A stretch of 33,751 bases of DNA from Cellulomonas sp. HZM (GCF_000708885.1 NZ_JEOE01000027.1:1-33751), one strand, 5' to 3'. Shown: positions 8,563 to 16,260, numbered from the stretch's first letter. The notes: generated by a model not told the origin, from the letters alone. Program-made: numbers and translations.

Positions 8563-8661
8563 CCGGCCGCCGCGCTCACCCGGGTCGCACCGGCCGCCGC
8601 GCTCACCCGAGTCGCACCGGCCGCCGCGCTCACCCGAGTCGCACCGGCCGCCGCGCTCACA
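8563..8661. repeat. 27-bp tandem repeats, first half of a composite array
   Basis: Three full 27-bp units (8563-8589, 8590-8616, 8617-8643) and a partial fourth end at 8661. Each begins CCGGCCGCCGCGCTCACC. The unit is clearly related to the 26-bp unit that follows (shared GC-GCCG-GCTCAC and GTCGC blocks). The array fills much of the 387-bp gap between the alkA-like stop and the HNH stop; 8400-8562 shows no gene I can support. Confidence 0.9.
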
Positions 8662-8672
8662 TCGCCGCGCTC

Positions 8673-8802
8673 GCTGCCGTGCTCACGCGGTCGCGCAGGC
8701 TGCCGTGCTCACGCGGTCGCGCAGGCTGCCGTGCTCACGCGGTCGCGCAGGCTGCCGTGCTCACGCGGTCGCGCTGGCCGCCGTGCTCAGGCGGCGGCGC
8801 CG
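8673..8802. repeat. 26-bp tandem repeats reaching into the 3' end of the HNH gene
   Basis: Units at 8673, 8699, 8725 and 8751 are spaced exactly 26 bp (each begins GCTGCCGTGCTCACGCGGTC); the first three are identical. A degenerate fifth copy spans 8777-8802 and contains the stop and last codons of the HNH gene (stop at 8787). The core CGGTCGCGCAGGC also occurs once at 7448-7460, on the other side of the alkA-like gene. There are no spacers, so it is not CRISPR. Confidence 0.9.
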
Positions 8803-10823
8803 GGTCGTCGTGGTTCGTTGACGATCGTGCCGTCGGTGGTGCGTCGGAACGTGTAGGTCGCTCTGGGTCGGGCGAGCGGCGGGAGCTTCTCGGGTGGACC
8901 CGGGCTGTCGACGGCCGCCGCGCCAGGTGGGGCGACGTTCTCACCCTGCGCTGCTCCGGCCGCGTTGAGTCGCCCACCATGCGCGATTCCGGTCGCGCCG
9001 GACTGCCCGTCGTGCGCCGCGTCGGGCGTGTCGGGGTTCCCGGCCGGGCGGTCGGGTGGTGTGTCGCTGTTCTCGATGCGTGGTCGTCGCCGCCCGGGCT
9101 TCCGTGGGGGCGGTGGTTGGTGTCGTTCGATGGTCAGGTTGTGTTCGTGGACGCGGTGGTGGTGGTAGTCGCAGAGCATCACGGCGTTCTCGAGGGAGGT
9201 TTCGCCGTTGTCGCGGTCCCACCAGCGGATGTGGTGGATCTCGGTGAACCGGGCTGGTGTCTCGCACCCGTTCCAGGCGCATCCTTGGTCCCGCACGGTC
9301 ACGGCCCGCCGGTGCGCCCCGGTGTACACCCGGGCGGTCCGTCCCAGGTCGACGGGCACGTTGTCCGCGGTGATGGCGATCCTCGTGATGTCGCAGTCGC
9401 ACAACGCCTTGGCCAGTTCCGAGAGCGCCACCGGTGTCCCGTCCTCCAGGGTCGGTGCGGGCACCCCGGCGAGCCCGGCGGCCAGGTGCCCGGCCGCGGA
9501 GCGGGTGGTGATCAGTTCACCGTCGGCGGTGCGCGGACCGGGCAGGTCGGAGAACAACGAGTCGGTCTCGCCCGCAACGCCGGGCACGCCGCTCACGCCA
9601 CCGCCGCCGCTGCCGCGTGGCGCGGGACGCGTGTCGTCCTGCGGGCGGTCGCGGCCGTCGGCGCGGCGGGCGTGGTGGATGCGACCGGTCTCGCCGGCCA
9701 GGCCCGCACGGTGCAGCTCGACCATCGTCTCGGCCGGCACGATCAACGAGATGTGCGGACGGTTGCGCACCCCGGACAACCCGCCACCGGTCGCGCCCGT
9801 GCGCGTCGAGCCGCCGGCGCCGGTACCGGCACCCACGCCCGTGCCGCCGCCACTCGCACCGCTCTCACCCGTGCCGCACCCGAGCGCGTGCGTAGCGATC
9901 GTCCCCAGGGCGTCGGCGCGGCGTTGCTGCCCGGTGCGTTCATCCCCCTCGACCCGCGGTGAGGCCGCCTCCAGGGCGAGGCGTAGCGCGTGCCCGGTGG
10001 TGGCGTCCAGGAACCCGGTGACCTTGACCCCGGCGCCGTGACCGGACAGGTTGAAGAACCGGTCCCGCCGGGCCTGGTCGTGCTCGTCCTGCACCCGGCC
10101 CGGGTCGAAGACAGCCGCGTACTCCAGGATCGTCTTGCGGGTCTGCACCGGTGTCATACCCGTGACCGCCTCAGTGAACCTCGCCTGCGCGGCCGGGTCC
10201 GCCAACGCCTCCCGCAACCCCTGCGGCCCCTCAGCGGTGACCTGAGCGATCACGTCCAGCTGCGCCAACCCCACCCGCGAGTCCGCCACCGCACCCGCCA
10301 GCACCGGCATCGCATCCAACACCTCCCCGGCACGCACCTGACGACGCGCCTCCGCAGCACCCGCACCCGACACCCGGGCCCGAGCATCCACGAACGAACG
10401 ATCACCCGGCCCCACCGACGTCCCAGCGACCTGCTCGGCACGCAGCACCCGACCATGAGCCACCCGCACCAGGCTCATCACCCGATCCAGACCCGCCAGC
10501 ACCGTCGCCCGCCGCGACCCCGACCACGCAGGAGCACCCTCCGCGGTCGCGTGCACCGCACGAGCCCACGACTCCAGGATCGCCAGCTCGTCCCCACCGA
10601 CGACCTCGGCGGCCGAAGCGAGGGCGGTGAGACCGGGAACGGGAGCGGAAGGGGGAGTGGCCGGACCGCGAGCGGGATCGCTCGAGTCGCTCGATCGGCC
10701 GCGCGCGACCTGCGCAGCGGCCAGCGCGGCCCGAACCAGATCAGCACCCCGAGGAGCGTCGCCGTCGACCAGCACCAGCTGGTCGTCGGCGATCGCCGCC
10801 CCCGGGATCGGATCATCGAACAT
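8787..10823 (-). CDS. DUF222 / 13E12-repeat family protein with C-terminal HNH endonuclease domain
   Basis: 678 residues from the ATG at 10823; an ATG nine codons upstream is disfavoured because the promoter elements lie across it. The N-terminal half is the helical DUF222 region (from GAAIADDQLVLVDGD to about residue 300). A Gly/Thr/Ala-rich linker follows at about 310-352. The HNH domain is at about 490-560: CAWNGCETPARFTEIHHI, the WWDRDNGETSLENAVMLC block, then HHHRVHEH. These keep both Cys pairs and the His residues expected to bind metal. The C-terminal 110 residues are low-complexity. Members of this family are multicopy in mycobacteria and related actinobacteria; their role is not settled, and a nuclease linked to mobile DNA is often assumed. 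Codon choice changes within the gene (a C/A-rich plus strand at about 10080-10620), suggesting a mosaic origin. Confidence 0.88.
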   Translation of the reverse strand: MFDDPIPGAAIADDQLVLVDGDAPRGADLVRAALAAAQVARGRSSDSSDPARGPATPPSAPVPGLTALASAAEVVGGDELAILESWARAVHATAEGAPAWSGSRRATVLAGLDRVMSLVRVAHGRVLRAEQVAGTSVGPGDRSFVDARARVSGAGAAEARRQVRAGEVLDAMPVLAGAVADSRVGLAQLDVIAQVTAEGPQGLREALADPAAQARFTEAVTGMTPVQTRKTILEYAAVFDPGRVQDEHDQARRDRFFNLSGHGAGVKVTGFLDATTGHALRLALEAASPRVEGDERTGQQRRADALGTIATHALGCGTGESGASGGGTGVGAGTGAGGSTRTGATGGGLSGVRNRPHISLIVPAETMVELHRAGLAGETGRIHHARRADGRDRPQDDTRPAPRGSGGGGVSGVPGVAGETDSLFSDLPGPRTADGELITTRSAAGHLAAGLAGVPAPTLEDGTPVALSELAKALCDCDITRIAITADNVPVDLGRTARVYTGAHRRAVTVRDQGCAWNGCETPARFTEIHHIRWWDRDNGETSLENAVMLCDYHHHRVHEHNLTIERHQPPPPRKPGRRRPRIENSDTPPDRPAGNPDTPDAAHDGQSGATGIAHGGRLNAAGAAQGENVAPPGAAAVDSPGPPEKLPPLARPRATYTFRRTTDGTIVNEPRRPGAAA

Positions 10824-10830
10824 GCGTATC

Positions 10831-10860
10831 AATCTACCCGAAACGGACATCGTAGGTCAA
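10831..10860 (-). promoter_or_regulatory. Sigma-70-type promoter for the HNH gene, leaderless
   Basis: On the minus strand TTGACC (10855-10860) and TAGATT (10831-10836) are separated by 18 bp, close to the -35/-10 consensus. The -10 lies 7 nt before the ATG at 10823, so the message probably starts at that ATG. Confidence 0.65.
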
Positions 10861-10902
10861 CCCAAAAACGGCATCTGATCAGCGCAAACGCTCGGCCGGA
10901 TA

Positions 10903-10924
10903 TCCACAGCCCTGAGCCTGTGGA
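10903..10924. repeat. Inverted repeat with DnaA-box-like arms in the HNH/VKOR intergenic region
   Basis: TCCACAG and CTGTGGA form a perfect 7-bp inverted repeat with an 8-nt spacer. The left arm extends to ATATCCACA (8 of 9 to TTATCCACA); the right arm read in reverse is CCGTCCACA. The surrounding 327-bp gap (10824-11150) holds the HNH promoter and the VKOR ribosome site; I see no gene in it. Confidence 0.5.
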
Positions 10925-11150
10925 CGGTTCGACAGGACACGGCTCCGCCAGCGTGACCCGTGCGCACGGGCCGGCCGCGCAGCCCGCAGACCGAGCCGCG
11001 TCAGGGCACCCGGGACCTCGGTCGCTCCCTCGCACATGGACAACCCGTGCACAATGTCCGCTGGTGGGGGTCTCGCGGCCCGCAGCGACCCGAGCACGAC
11101 CACGCGAGCATGCGGTGCGACACACGGTCGGGCCGGCACGAGGAGGCGTT

Positions 11151-11915
11151 GTGAACCACGCACGGCCGCGGCAGGACGTCGCGAAGCCCGACCAGCGCGG
11201 CGCGCGCGAAGCCGTCGACGGCTCGGCCGGCGGGCCCGACCCTGACGGGCTGGACGTGCACGAGCGATCGTTCGACGACCTGGACGACGGCGCCGCGATC
11301 GACCCCGACCTCCTCGAGCCCCCGACCCAGGAGTGGCGCCGCCGCACCGCGATCGAGATGGTCGTCTCGGGCGTCATCGGCCTCTACGCCTCGTTCGTGC
11401 TGTCGATCGAGGCCGTGAAGATCGCCGGGGACAAGAACTTCAGTGCGTCCTGCGACTGGAACTCGGTGATCAGCTGCACGACGGTCGCCAAGAACTGGGC
11501 GGCCTCGGTCCTCGGCTTCCCCAACGCGTTCCTCGGCATCGCAGCCGAGTCGGTCGTCATCACGGTCGCCGTGGCGATCATCGGCGGCGTGCGCTTCCCC
11601 CGCTGGTTCATGGTGAGCGCGCAGGTGGTCTACACGATCGGGTTCCTGTTCGCGTACTGGCTGTTCGGCATGGCGTACTTCAAGATCGGCGCGCTGTGCC
11701 CGTGGTGCCTGCTCATCACGGTGACGACGACGTTCGTGTGGGTCGGGCTCACGCGCATCAACATCCGCGAGGGCAACGTCGTCCTGCCGGGCCGGGCGGG
11801 ACCGTGGGGCCGTCGGTTCGTCGCGGCCGGCTACGACTGGTACATCACGGCCGCGCTGCTCGTCGTGTTCTTCGCGATGATCGTCCTCAAGTACGGCCAG
11901 AGCCTCATCGCCTGA
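11151..11915 (+). CDS. Vitamin K epoxide reductase (VKOR) family membrane protein
   Basis: 254 residues from a GTG at 11151, set by a strong AGGAGG site 4 nt upstream. About 65 acidic cytoplasmic residues precede the first membrane helix (about 66-88). The conserved loop cysteines are Cys101 and Cys109 (CDWNSVISC), and the active-site pair is CPWC at 183-186 at the end of a later helix; further hydrophobic segments lie at about 127-146, 155-175, 186-202 and 231-247. Bacterial VKOR homologues reoxidise DsbA-like proteins by passing electrons to a quinone, replacing DsbB. No dsbA-like gene is adjacent. Both Cys pairs are present, so the enzyme looks functional. Confidence 0.92.
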   Translation: MNHARPRQDVAKPDQRGAREAVDGSAGGPDPDGLDVHERSFDDLDDGAAIDPDLLEPPTQEWRRRTAIEMVVSGVIGLYASFVLSIEAVKIAGDKNFSASCDWNSVISCTTVAKNWAASVLGFPNAFLGIAAESVVITVAVAIIGGVRFPRWFMVSAQVVYTIGFLFAYWLFGMAYFKIGALCPWCLLITVTTTFVWVGLTRINIREGNVVLPGRAGPWGRRFVAAGYDWYITAALLVVFFAMIVLKYGQSLIA

Positions 11916-11923
11916 CGGAACGA

Positions 11924-11972
11924 ACGACGACGCCCGACGCCCCCGAGAACGAGGGGCGCCGGGCGCCGTCGT
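11924..11972. terminator. Bidirectional hairpin terminator between VKOR and DUF885 genes
   Basis: ACGACGCCCGACGCCCC (11927-11943) pairs with GGGGCGCCGGGCGCCGTCGT (11953-11972) apart from one mismatch and a two-base bulge. It lies 8 nt after the VKOR stop and 11 nt after the convergent DUF885 stop, so it can serve both. Confidence 0.75.
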
Positions 11973-11983
11973 GCGCGAGACCG

Positions 11984-13651
11984 TCAGGCCGCGAACTTCG
12001 TCAGCACGTCCAGCGGCAGCGACCCGAGCCCGAGCGCGCGCTGGTGGAAGTCCCGCAGCGACACCCCGGCCCCGGCGGCCCGGTCGCGCGTCTGCTCCCA
12101 CAGCCGCTGGCCGATCTTGTACGACGGCGCCTGCCCGGGCCACCCGAGATACCGGTTCCACTCGAACCGGATGAACGCCTCGGGCATGTTGACGTTGGCG
12201 CGCAGCATCTCCCAGCCCTTGTCGGCGTCCCACGTGCCGCCGCCCCAGCGCTCGGGAGCGGGCAGCCCGAGGTGCACGCCGAGGTCGAACACGACGCGCG
12301 CGGCGCGCATGCGCTGGCCGTCGAGCATGCCGAGCCGGTCGCCCGGGTCGTCGAGGAAGCCGAGGTCGGCCATGAGCCGCTCGGCGTACAGCGCCCAGCC
12401 CTCGCCGTAGCCGGAGGTCCAGCACGCGAGCCGCCGCCAGGTGTTGAGCGTCTCGCGCTCGAACACCGCCTGCCCGATCTGCAGGTGATGCCCGGGCACG
12501 CCCTCGTGGTAGACGGTCGTCTTCTCGCGCCACGTGTTGAACGTGGTGACCTCCGGCGGCACGGACCACCACATGCGGCCCGGTCGGCTGAAGTCGTCCG
12601 AGGGGCCGGTGTAGTAGATCCCGCCGTTCTGGGTCGGCGCGATGCGGCACTCGAGCGTGCGCACGGGGTCGGGGATGTCGAAGTGGGTGCCGGCGAGCGC
12701 CTCGATCGCGGCGTCCGACGTCTCCTGCATCCACGCGCGCAGCGCCTCCTTGCCGTGCAGCACGCGCGACGGGTCGGCGTCGAGCGCCGCGACGGCGTCC
12801 TCGACGCTCGCCCCCGGCCCGGCGATCTGCGCGGCGACGGACTCCTGCTCGGCGACGACGCGCGCGAGCTCCTCGAGCCCCCACGCATAGGTCTCCTCGA
12901 GGTCGACGGTCGCACCGAGGAAGTACCGCGACCACAGCGCGTACCGCTCGCGCCCGGCTGCGTCGACGGCGGGCGCCTGCGGCGCGAGCTCGTCGCGCAG
13001 GAACGCGGACAGCTTCCCGTACGCCTCGCGCGCCCCGGTCGCCCCGCGCTCCAGCTCGGCGCGCACCAGCGAGCAGGCCGACGAGTCGTCGAGCTCCGCG
13101 CCCGCGACGAACGAGCTGAAGAACGAGTCGGCCCCCGCGAGCTCGTCGGCCTGCTCGATGCCGAGCTCCACCTGGCGCACGGCCGGGACCTTGCCCTGCG
13201 ACGCCCCGAGGCGCAGCGACTCGATGTACCCGTCGACGGCGCCGGGCAGCAGCGACAGGCGCGACGCGACGGTCTCCCAGTCCTGCACGGACCCGGTCGC
13301 CATGATGTCGAACACGTCGCGCAGCCCCTGCAGCGGGGACGCGATGTTGTTCAGGTCGCGCAGGTGCTCGCCGGCCTCGAACAGCTCGACCTCGAGCCCC
13401 AGCCGCTCGCGCATCGCGGCGAGCGTGATCTCGTCGGTCTCGTCCCACGGCTCGGGCTCGTCGAGCCGCGACAGCGTGGCGCGGGCGGCCTGGTCGCGCA
13501 GCTCGTGGCCCGCGGGGGACAGGTCCGTCATCTCGTGGTCGTGGCCCGCCACACCCATCTCCGTCGCCAGCAGCGGGTCGAGCTCGGCGATGGTCCTCAG
13601 GTGGTCCTCGGCGATCGCATCGATCGGCGAGGTCTCTCGCGCAGTCGTCAT
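11984..13651 (-). CDS. DUF885 family protein, putative metallopeptidase
   Basis: 555 residues from an ATG 6 nt after a TAGGGT box. DUF885 proteins are about this length. The conserved block TTVYHEGVPGHHLQIGQ (about 374-390) contains the HExxxHH-type signature, and RFEWNRYLGWPGQAPSYKIGQ lies near the C-terminus, as in family members. The family is commonly annotated as a zinc-peptidase-like, collagenase-related protein; substrates are largely unknown. There is no signal peptide, so it is probably cytoplasmic. It is convergent with the VKOR gene and divergent from the sigma factor, thus a single-gene unit. Confidence 0.88.
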   Translation of the reverse strand: MTTARETSPIDAIAEDHLRTIAELDPLLATEMGVAGHDHEMTDLSPAGHELRDQAARATLSRLDEPEPWDETDEITLAAMRERLGLEVELFEAGEHLRDLNNIASPLQGLRDVFDIMATGSVQDWETVASRLSLLPGAVDGYIESLRLGASQGKVPAVRQVELGIEQADELAGADSFFSSFVAGAELDDSSACSLVRAELERGATGAREAYGKLSAFLRDELAPQAPAVDAAGRERYALWSRYFLGATVDLEETYAWGLEELARVVAEQESVAAQIAGPGASVEDAVAALDADPSRVLHGKEALRAWMQETSDAAIEALAGTHFDIPDPVRTLECRIAPTQNGGIYYTGPSDDFSRPGRMWWSVPPEVTTFNTWREKTTVYHEGVPGHHLQIGQAVFERETLNTWRRLACWTSGYGEGWALYAERLMADLGFLDDPGDRLGMLDGQRMRAARVVFDLGVHLGLPAPERWGGGTWDADKGWEMLRANVNMPEAFIRFEWNRYLGWPGQAPSYKIGQRLWEQTRDRAAGAGVSLRDFHQRALGLGSLPLDVLTKFAA

Positions 13652-13657
13652 GCCGCG

Positions 13658-13663
13658 ACCCTA
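13658..13663 (-). promoter_or_regulatory. -10-like TAGGGT box for leaderless DUF885 gene
   Basis: TAGGGT on the minus strand lies 6 nt before the ATG at 13651 and no Shine-Dalgarno is seen. Confidence 0.5.
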
Positions 13664-13712
13664 CCCGCGCCCCCCGACATGCCTCCGGAAGGGTGAGAGC
13701 GTCCAGGACCCC

Positions 13713-13736
13713 AACGTTTCGCGGGGCCCGGACGTC
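13713..13736 (+). promoter_or_regulatory. Possible ECF-type promoter of the sigma-factor operon
   Basis: AACG at 13713-13716 and CGTC at 13733-13736 are 16 bp apart, resembling ECF -35 (AAC) and -10 (CGTC) elements, 70 bp before the sigma factor GTG. Many ECF sigmas control their own operon. The words are short and could occur by chance. Confidence 0.35.
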
Positions 13737-13805
13737 ATGAGCCCGACACACTGTCCGCGACGCGCAGGGGGCGTCTCGGGCGGTCGACGAGCCGGGGGGA
13801 GACAC

Positions 13806-14339
13806 GTGCAGGACTGGGAGGGCGTGCTCGACACGCTCGTGCGCGAGCGGGGGCCGGCGCTGGTGCGCTACGCGTTCCTGCTCACGGGCGACCGCGCGGC
13901 GGCCGAGGACCTCGTGCAGGACGCGGTCATCGCGACGTTCGCGCGCCGCGCGAGGGTCCGCGAGCCGCGCGCCGCCGAGTCGTACGTGCGCCGCGCGATC
14001 CTCACCACGTGCGTCGACGGCTACCGCCGCACGCGCCGCTGGCGCGACGTCCAGCACCTGCTCGTACGGTCCGACGAGCACGCAGGCCCGGAGCGCTCGG
14101 TCGGTGACCGCGACCAGGTGATGAGCGCCCTCGCGACGCTGGCCCCGCGGGTGCGGGCATGCGTCGTCCTGCGGTTCTACGAGGACCTCACCGTCCCGGA
14201 CGTCGCCCAGCAGCTGGGCCTGTCCGAGGGCGCGGTCAAGCGGTACCTGAGCGACGGCATGAAGGCGCTCCAGCAGCGGCTGGGAGCGCTCGGGCCCGAC
14301 GACGACGAGCGTGTCCCGGTGACGGGGAGGGAATCATGA
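13806..14339 (+). CDS. SigE-family (ECF) RNA polymerase sigma factor
   Basis: 177 residues from a GTG at 13806, preceded by a purine-rich GGGGGGAG site 4 nt away; the frame is open far upstream but that sequence has no sigma features. Region 2 is at about 15-80 (LVRYAFLLTGDRAAAEDLVQ, then YVRRAILTTCVDGYRR). Region 4 is at about 105-160 (LATLAPRVRACVVLRFYEDL, then VAQQLGLSEGAVKRYLSDG), a helix-turn-helix for the -35 element. It resembles the streptomycete SigE-type ECF group. The stop overlaps the next ATG by 3 nt (ATGA), so the two proteins are translationally coupled. The downstream membrane protein is its likely partner or anti-sigma factor. Confidence 0.92.
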   Translation: MQDWEGVLDTLVRERGPALVRYAFLLTGDRAAAEDLVQDAVIATFARRARVREPRAAESYVRRAILTTCVDGYRRTRRWRDVQHLLVRSDEHAGPERSVGDRDQVMSALATLAPRVRACVVLRFYEDLTVPDVAQQLGLSEGAVKRYLSDGMKALQQRLGALGPDDDERVPVTGRES

Positions 14340-15490
14340 GCAACGACCTGCACGACCTGCTGGCCCACGCCGCCGACGGCGCCGGCCGCACCGAGCTCGA
14401 CCTGCCGACGATGGTCCGCGGGGTCCGCCGACGCCGACGCACCCGTGCCGCGGTGACGGTCGGCGTGACCGCCGTCGTGGTCGGTGCGCTCGCGACGACC
14501 GCGGTGGCCACCGGGACGCGCCTGCGCACGGACCCGCTCCCTCCCGCGTCCCCGTCCCCGACGACGACCACCACGAACCCGCTGCCCGCCCCCGACCCCA
14601 CGGCGACACCCGGCGCATGCGGCTCGGTGATCGAGCCGACGACCCTGACGGGCGAGGCGAACGGCCTGGAGGCAGCGGTCTTCGCGGGCGAGGCCGGCGG
14701 CAGGGACGACGAGGGTCACGGCGACATCTCCGTCGGCATGACCACCGTGTCGCACACGCAGGACGACGTCACCGCGCAGCTGGGCACCGCCACCGCCGTT
14801 CTGCTGCGCGACGACGTGGTCGTCGCCCGTGCCGAGCTCCGCCGCGCACAGGAGTGGCCCACCGTGAACCAGTTCGACCGCACGCCGTGGGCGCTCGGCG
14901 ACCTCGGCACGGTCTCCTGCTCGTCGGGAGCGACCCTCCCCGACGGCGACTACGTGCTCGCCGCCGTCGAGGACGTCACGACCGACGCGGGCACCGAGCG
15001 GCTCGTCACGGGCGGCCAGCAGGTCTCGCTGCGCGACGGCCTCCAGCTCGACGCGTGCGACCTCGGCCTGCCGGAGGGCACGGACCCCGCCGCGCTGGGC
15101 AGCGGAACCCCGCTCGAGCTCACCTCGAACCTCACGGACGAGCCGGACGTCCTCGGCGTCGACGCGGAGATCCCGACCTGGACGCTCCGGTGGCCCGACG
15201 GCACCGACGCGGGCGACAGGGAGGCGGACGGAGGCCTCATGGGCGACGTCCAGCTCTACGCGGTCGACGACGAGGGGCTCGTGGTCGCGCACTCGCGCGA
15301 GGGCACGAGCGTCGACCCGACGATGATCGGCGACTCCGTGAGCGGGTGGCGCTCGCTGCGCCCCTGCACCGGCGACGCCAAGCTCCCGGCGGAGCCCCTG
15401 GACGTCGTCGCCGTCATCCCGTACCGCCTGTGGGGCGAGGCGGGCGTTCGCACCGACGTGCGCAGCCTCGGCGAGGTGGACGGCGGCTGA
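14336..15490 (+). CDS. Single-pass membrane protein coupled to the ECF sigma factor; putative anti-sigma or sensor
   Basis: 384 residues; the ATG overlaps the sigma stop. A short cytoplasmic head (1-36) ends in RRRRR, followed by one membrane helix at about 39-61 (a Val/Ala/Gly-rich stretch). A Ser/Pro/Thr linker at about 70-92 leads to an exported domain of about 290 residues that I do not recognise. It has a few Cys residues (such as CGSVIEP near 94 and CSSGATLPDGDY near 197) that could form disulfides. The head is short for a classical zinc-binding anti-sigma domain and has no HxxxCxxC motif. The inside-out layout and coupling fit a membrane-anchored sigma regulator; no catalytic motif is visible. 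It ends 3 nt before the convergent accE stop. Confidence 0.7.
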   Translation: MSNDLHDLLAHAADGAGRTELDLPTMVRGVRRRRRTRAAVTVGVTAVVVGALATTAVATGTRLRTDPLPPASPSPTTTTTNPLPAPDPTATPGACGSVIEPTTLTGEANGLEAAVFAGEAGGRDDEGHGDISVGMTTVSHTQDDVTAQLGTATAVLLRDDVVVARAELRRAQEWPTVNQFDRTPWALGDLGTVSCSSGATLPDGDYVLAAVEDVTTDAGTERLVTGGQQVSLRDGLQLDACDLGLPEGTDPAALGSGTPLELTSNLTDEPDVLGVDAEIPTWTLRWPDGTDAGDREADGGLMGDVQLYAVDDEGLVVAHSREGTSVDPTMIGDSVSGWRSLRPCTGDAKLPAEPLDVVAVIPYRLWGEAGVRTDVRSLGEVDGG

Positions 15491-15493
15491 GGA

Positions 15494-15706
15494 TCAGCCC
15501 CGCAGGCTCCAGCGCCACGTGTCGGGACCGGTCCGCCACCCGGCGGGCCGCACGCCGCCGCGGCGGTCGGTCCACACCGACCGCGCGCCCGAGTGCTCGG
15601 GCGCGTGGTCGTCGCTCGACATCGCGGCCATGATCCCCGCGACGAGCGCTGCGAGCTCGTGCTCGTCGGGCGTGCCGCGCACGACGCGGACGTGGGGGTC
15701 GCTCAT
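15494..15706 (-). CDS. accE: Acyl-CoA carboxylase epsilon subunit
   Basis: 70 residues from the ATG at 15706; this start gives the family opening VRVVRGTPDEHELAALVAGI. The C-terminal block with W-TDRRG and PDTWRWSLRG matches the small epsilon subunits found only in actinobacterial acyl-CoA carboxylases, which stimulate the alpha-beta core. Its ATG overlaps the stop of the upstream unknown gene (ATGA), so translation is coupled. It is the last gene of accD-unknown-accE. Confidence 0.85.
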   Translation of the reverse strand: MSDPHVRVVRGTPDEHELAALVAGIMAAMSSDDHAPEHSGARSVWTDRRGGVRPAGWRTGPDTWRWSLRG

Positions 15707-16260
15707 TCGTCGTCCTCCTCGTCCTCGTCGGCCTCGAACAGCACGGGTGCGCCGCGCGAGACGCCCCACTCGTGCACGTCGAAGCCGGAGTCGACCACGG
15801 CCTGCGCGATGTCGCCGCCGCCGGCCTCGACCACGTCGAGCACCGAGTCGAGCGTGCGGTCGCCCGCGGCGGCGGTGCGGGACACGACGAACCCGACGTG
15901 GAACGTCTCGACGTCGGGCTCGACGTCGACGGAGTCCTCGTCGCCCTCGTCCTCGTCGCCCCAGCTCATGCCGGTGAGGTCGGCGTGCATGCCGAGCCGC
16001 TCGTGCAGCAGGTCGTACAGGCCCGCGTTGAGCGAGCCGATCTCCGCCTCGAGCGACAGGATGCGCGGGTCCTCGTCGGCCTCCGACGAGCCGAACTCGG
16101 CCCGCACGCCCACGGCGGTGTCCACGTACGAGTGCAGCGCCGCGGTGAGCGCGTCGACGGCGCCGTGCAGGTCGGCCGCGTCGACGCCGGTCAGCGGTGC
16201 CGGACCGTGCGAAGCACCCTCGTGCTCGTCGTCGTGCTCGTGGTCGTGGTCGTGGCTCAT
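15703..16260 (-). CDS. Unknown acidic protein with a His/Asp-rich head, between accD and accE
   Basis: 185 residues from the ATG at 16260. I do not recognise a family. The head MSHDHDHEHDDEHEGASHG holds seven His among many Asp/Glu and looks metal-binding. A helical stretch follows (about 28-95: LHGAVDALTAALHSYVDTAV, then RILSLEAEIGSLNAGLYDLL). An acidic linker (about 101-115) leads to an alpha/beta-looking segment (FHVGFVVSRTAAAGDRTLDSV to FDVHEWGVSRGAPVLF), and the C-terminus is almost all acidic (EADEDEEDDE). It starts 34 nt after accD and its stop overlaps the accE start, so it is in the carboxylase operon. A regulatory or accessory role in the carboxylase is inference from position only. 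Confidence 0.85.
   Translation of the reverse strand: MSHDHDHEHDDEHEGASHGPAPLTGVDAADLHGAVDALTAALHSYVDTAVGVRAEFGSSEADEDPRILSLEAEIGSLNAGLYDLLHERLGMHADLTGMSWGDEDEGDEDSVDVEPDVETFHVGFVVSRTAAAGDRTLDSVLDVVEAGGGDIAQAVVDSGFDVHEWGVSRGAPVLFEADEDEEDDE

Noticed and set aside
7323..8660. Very long minus-strand frame extending maf upstream
   Set aside because: The added residues lack Maf features, lie opposite the AlkA-like gene and contain translated repeat units; the family N-terminus begins at 7322.
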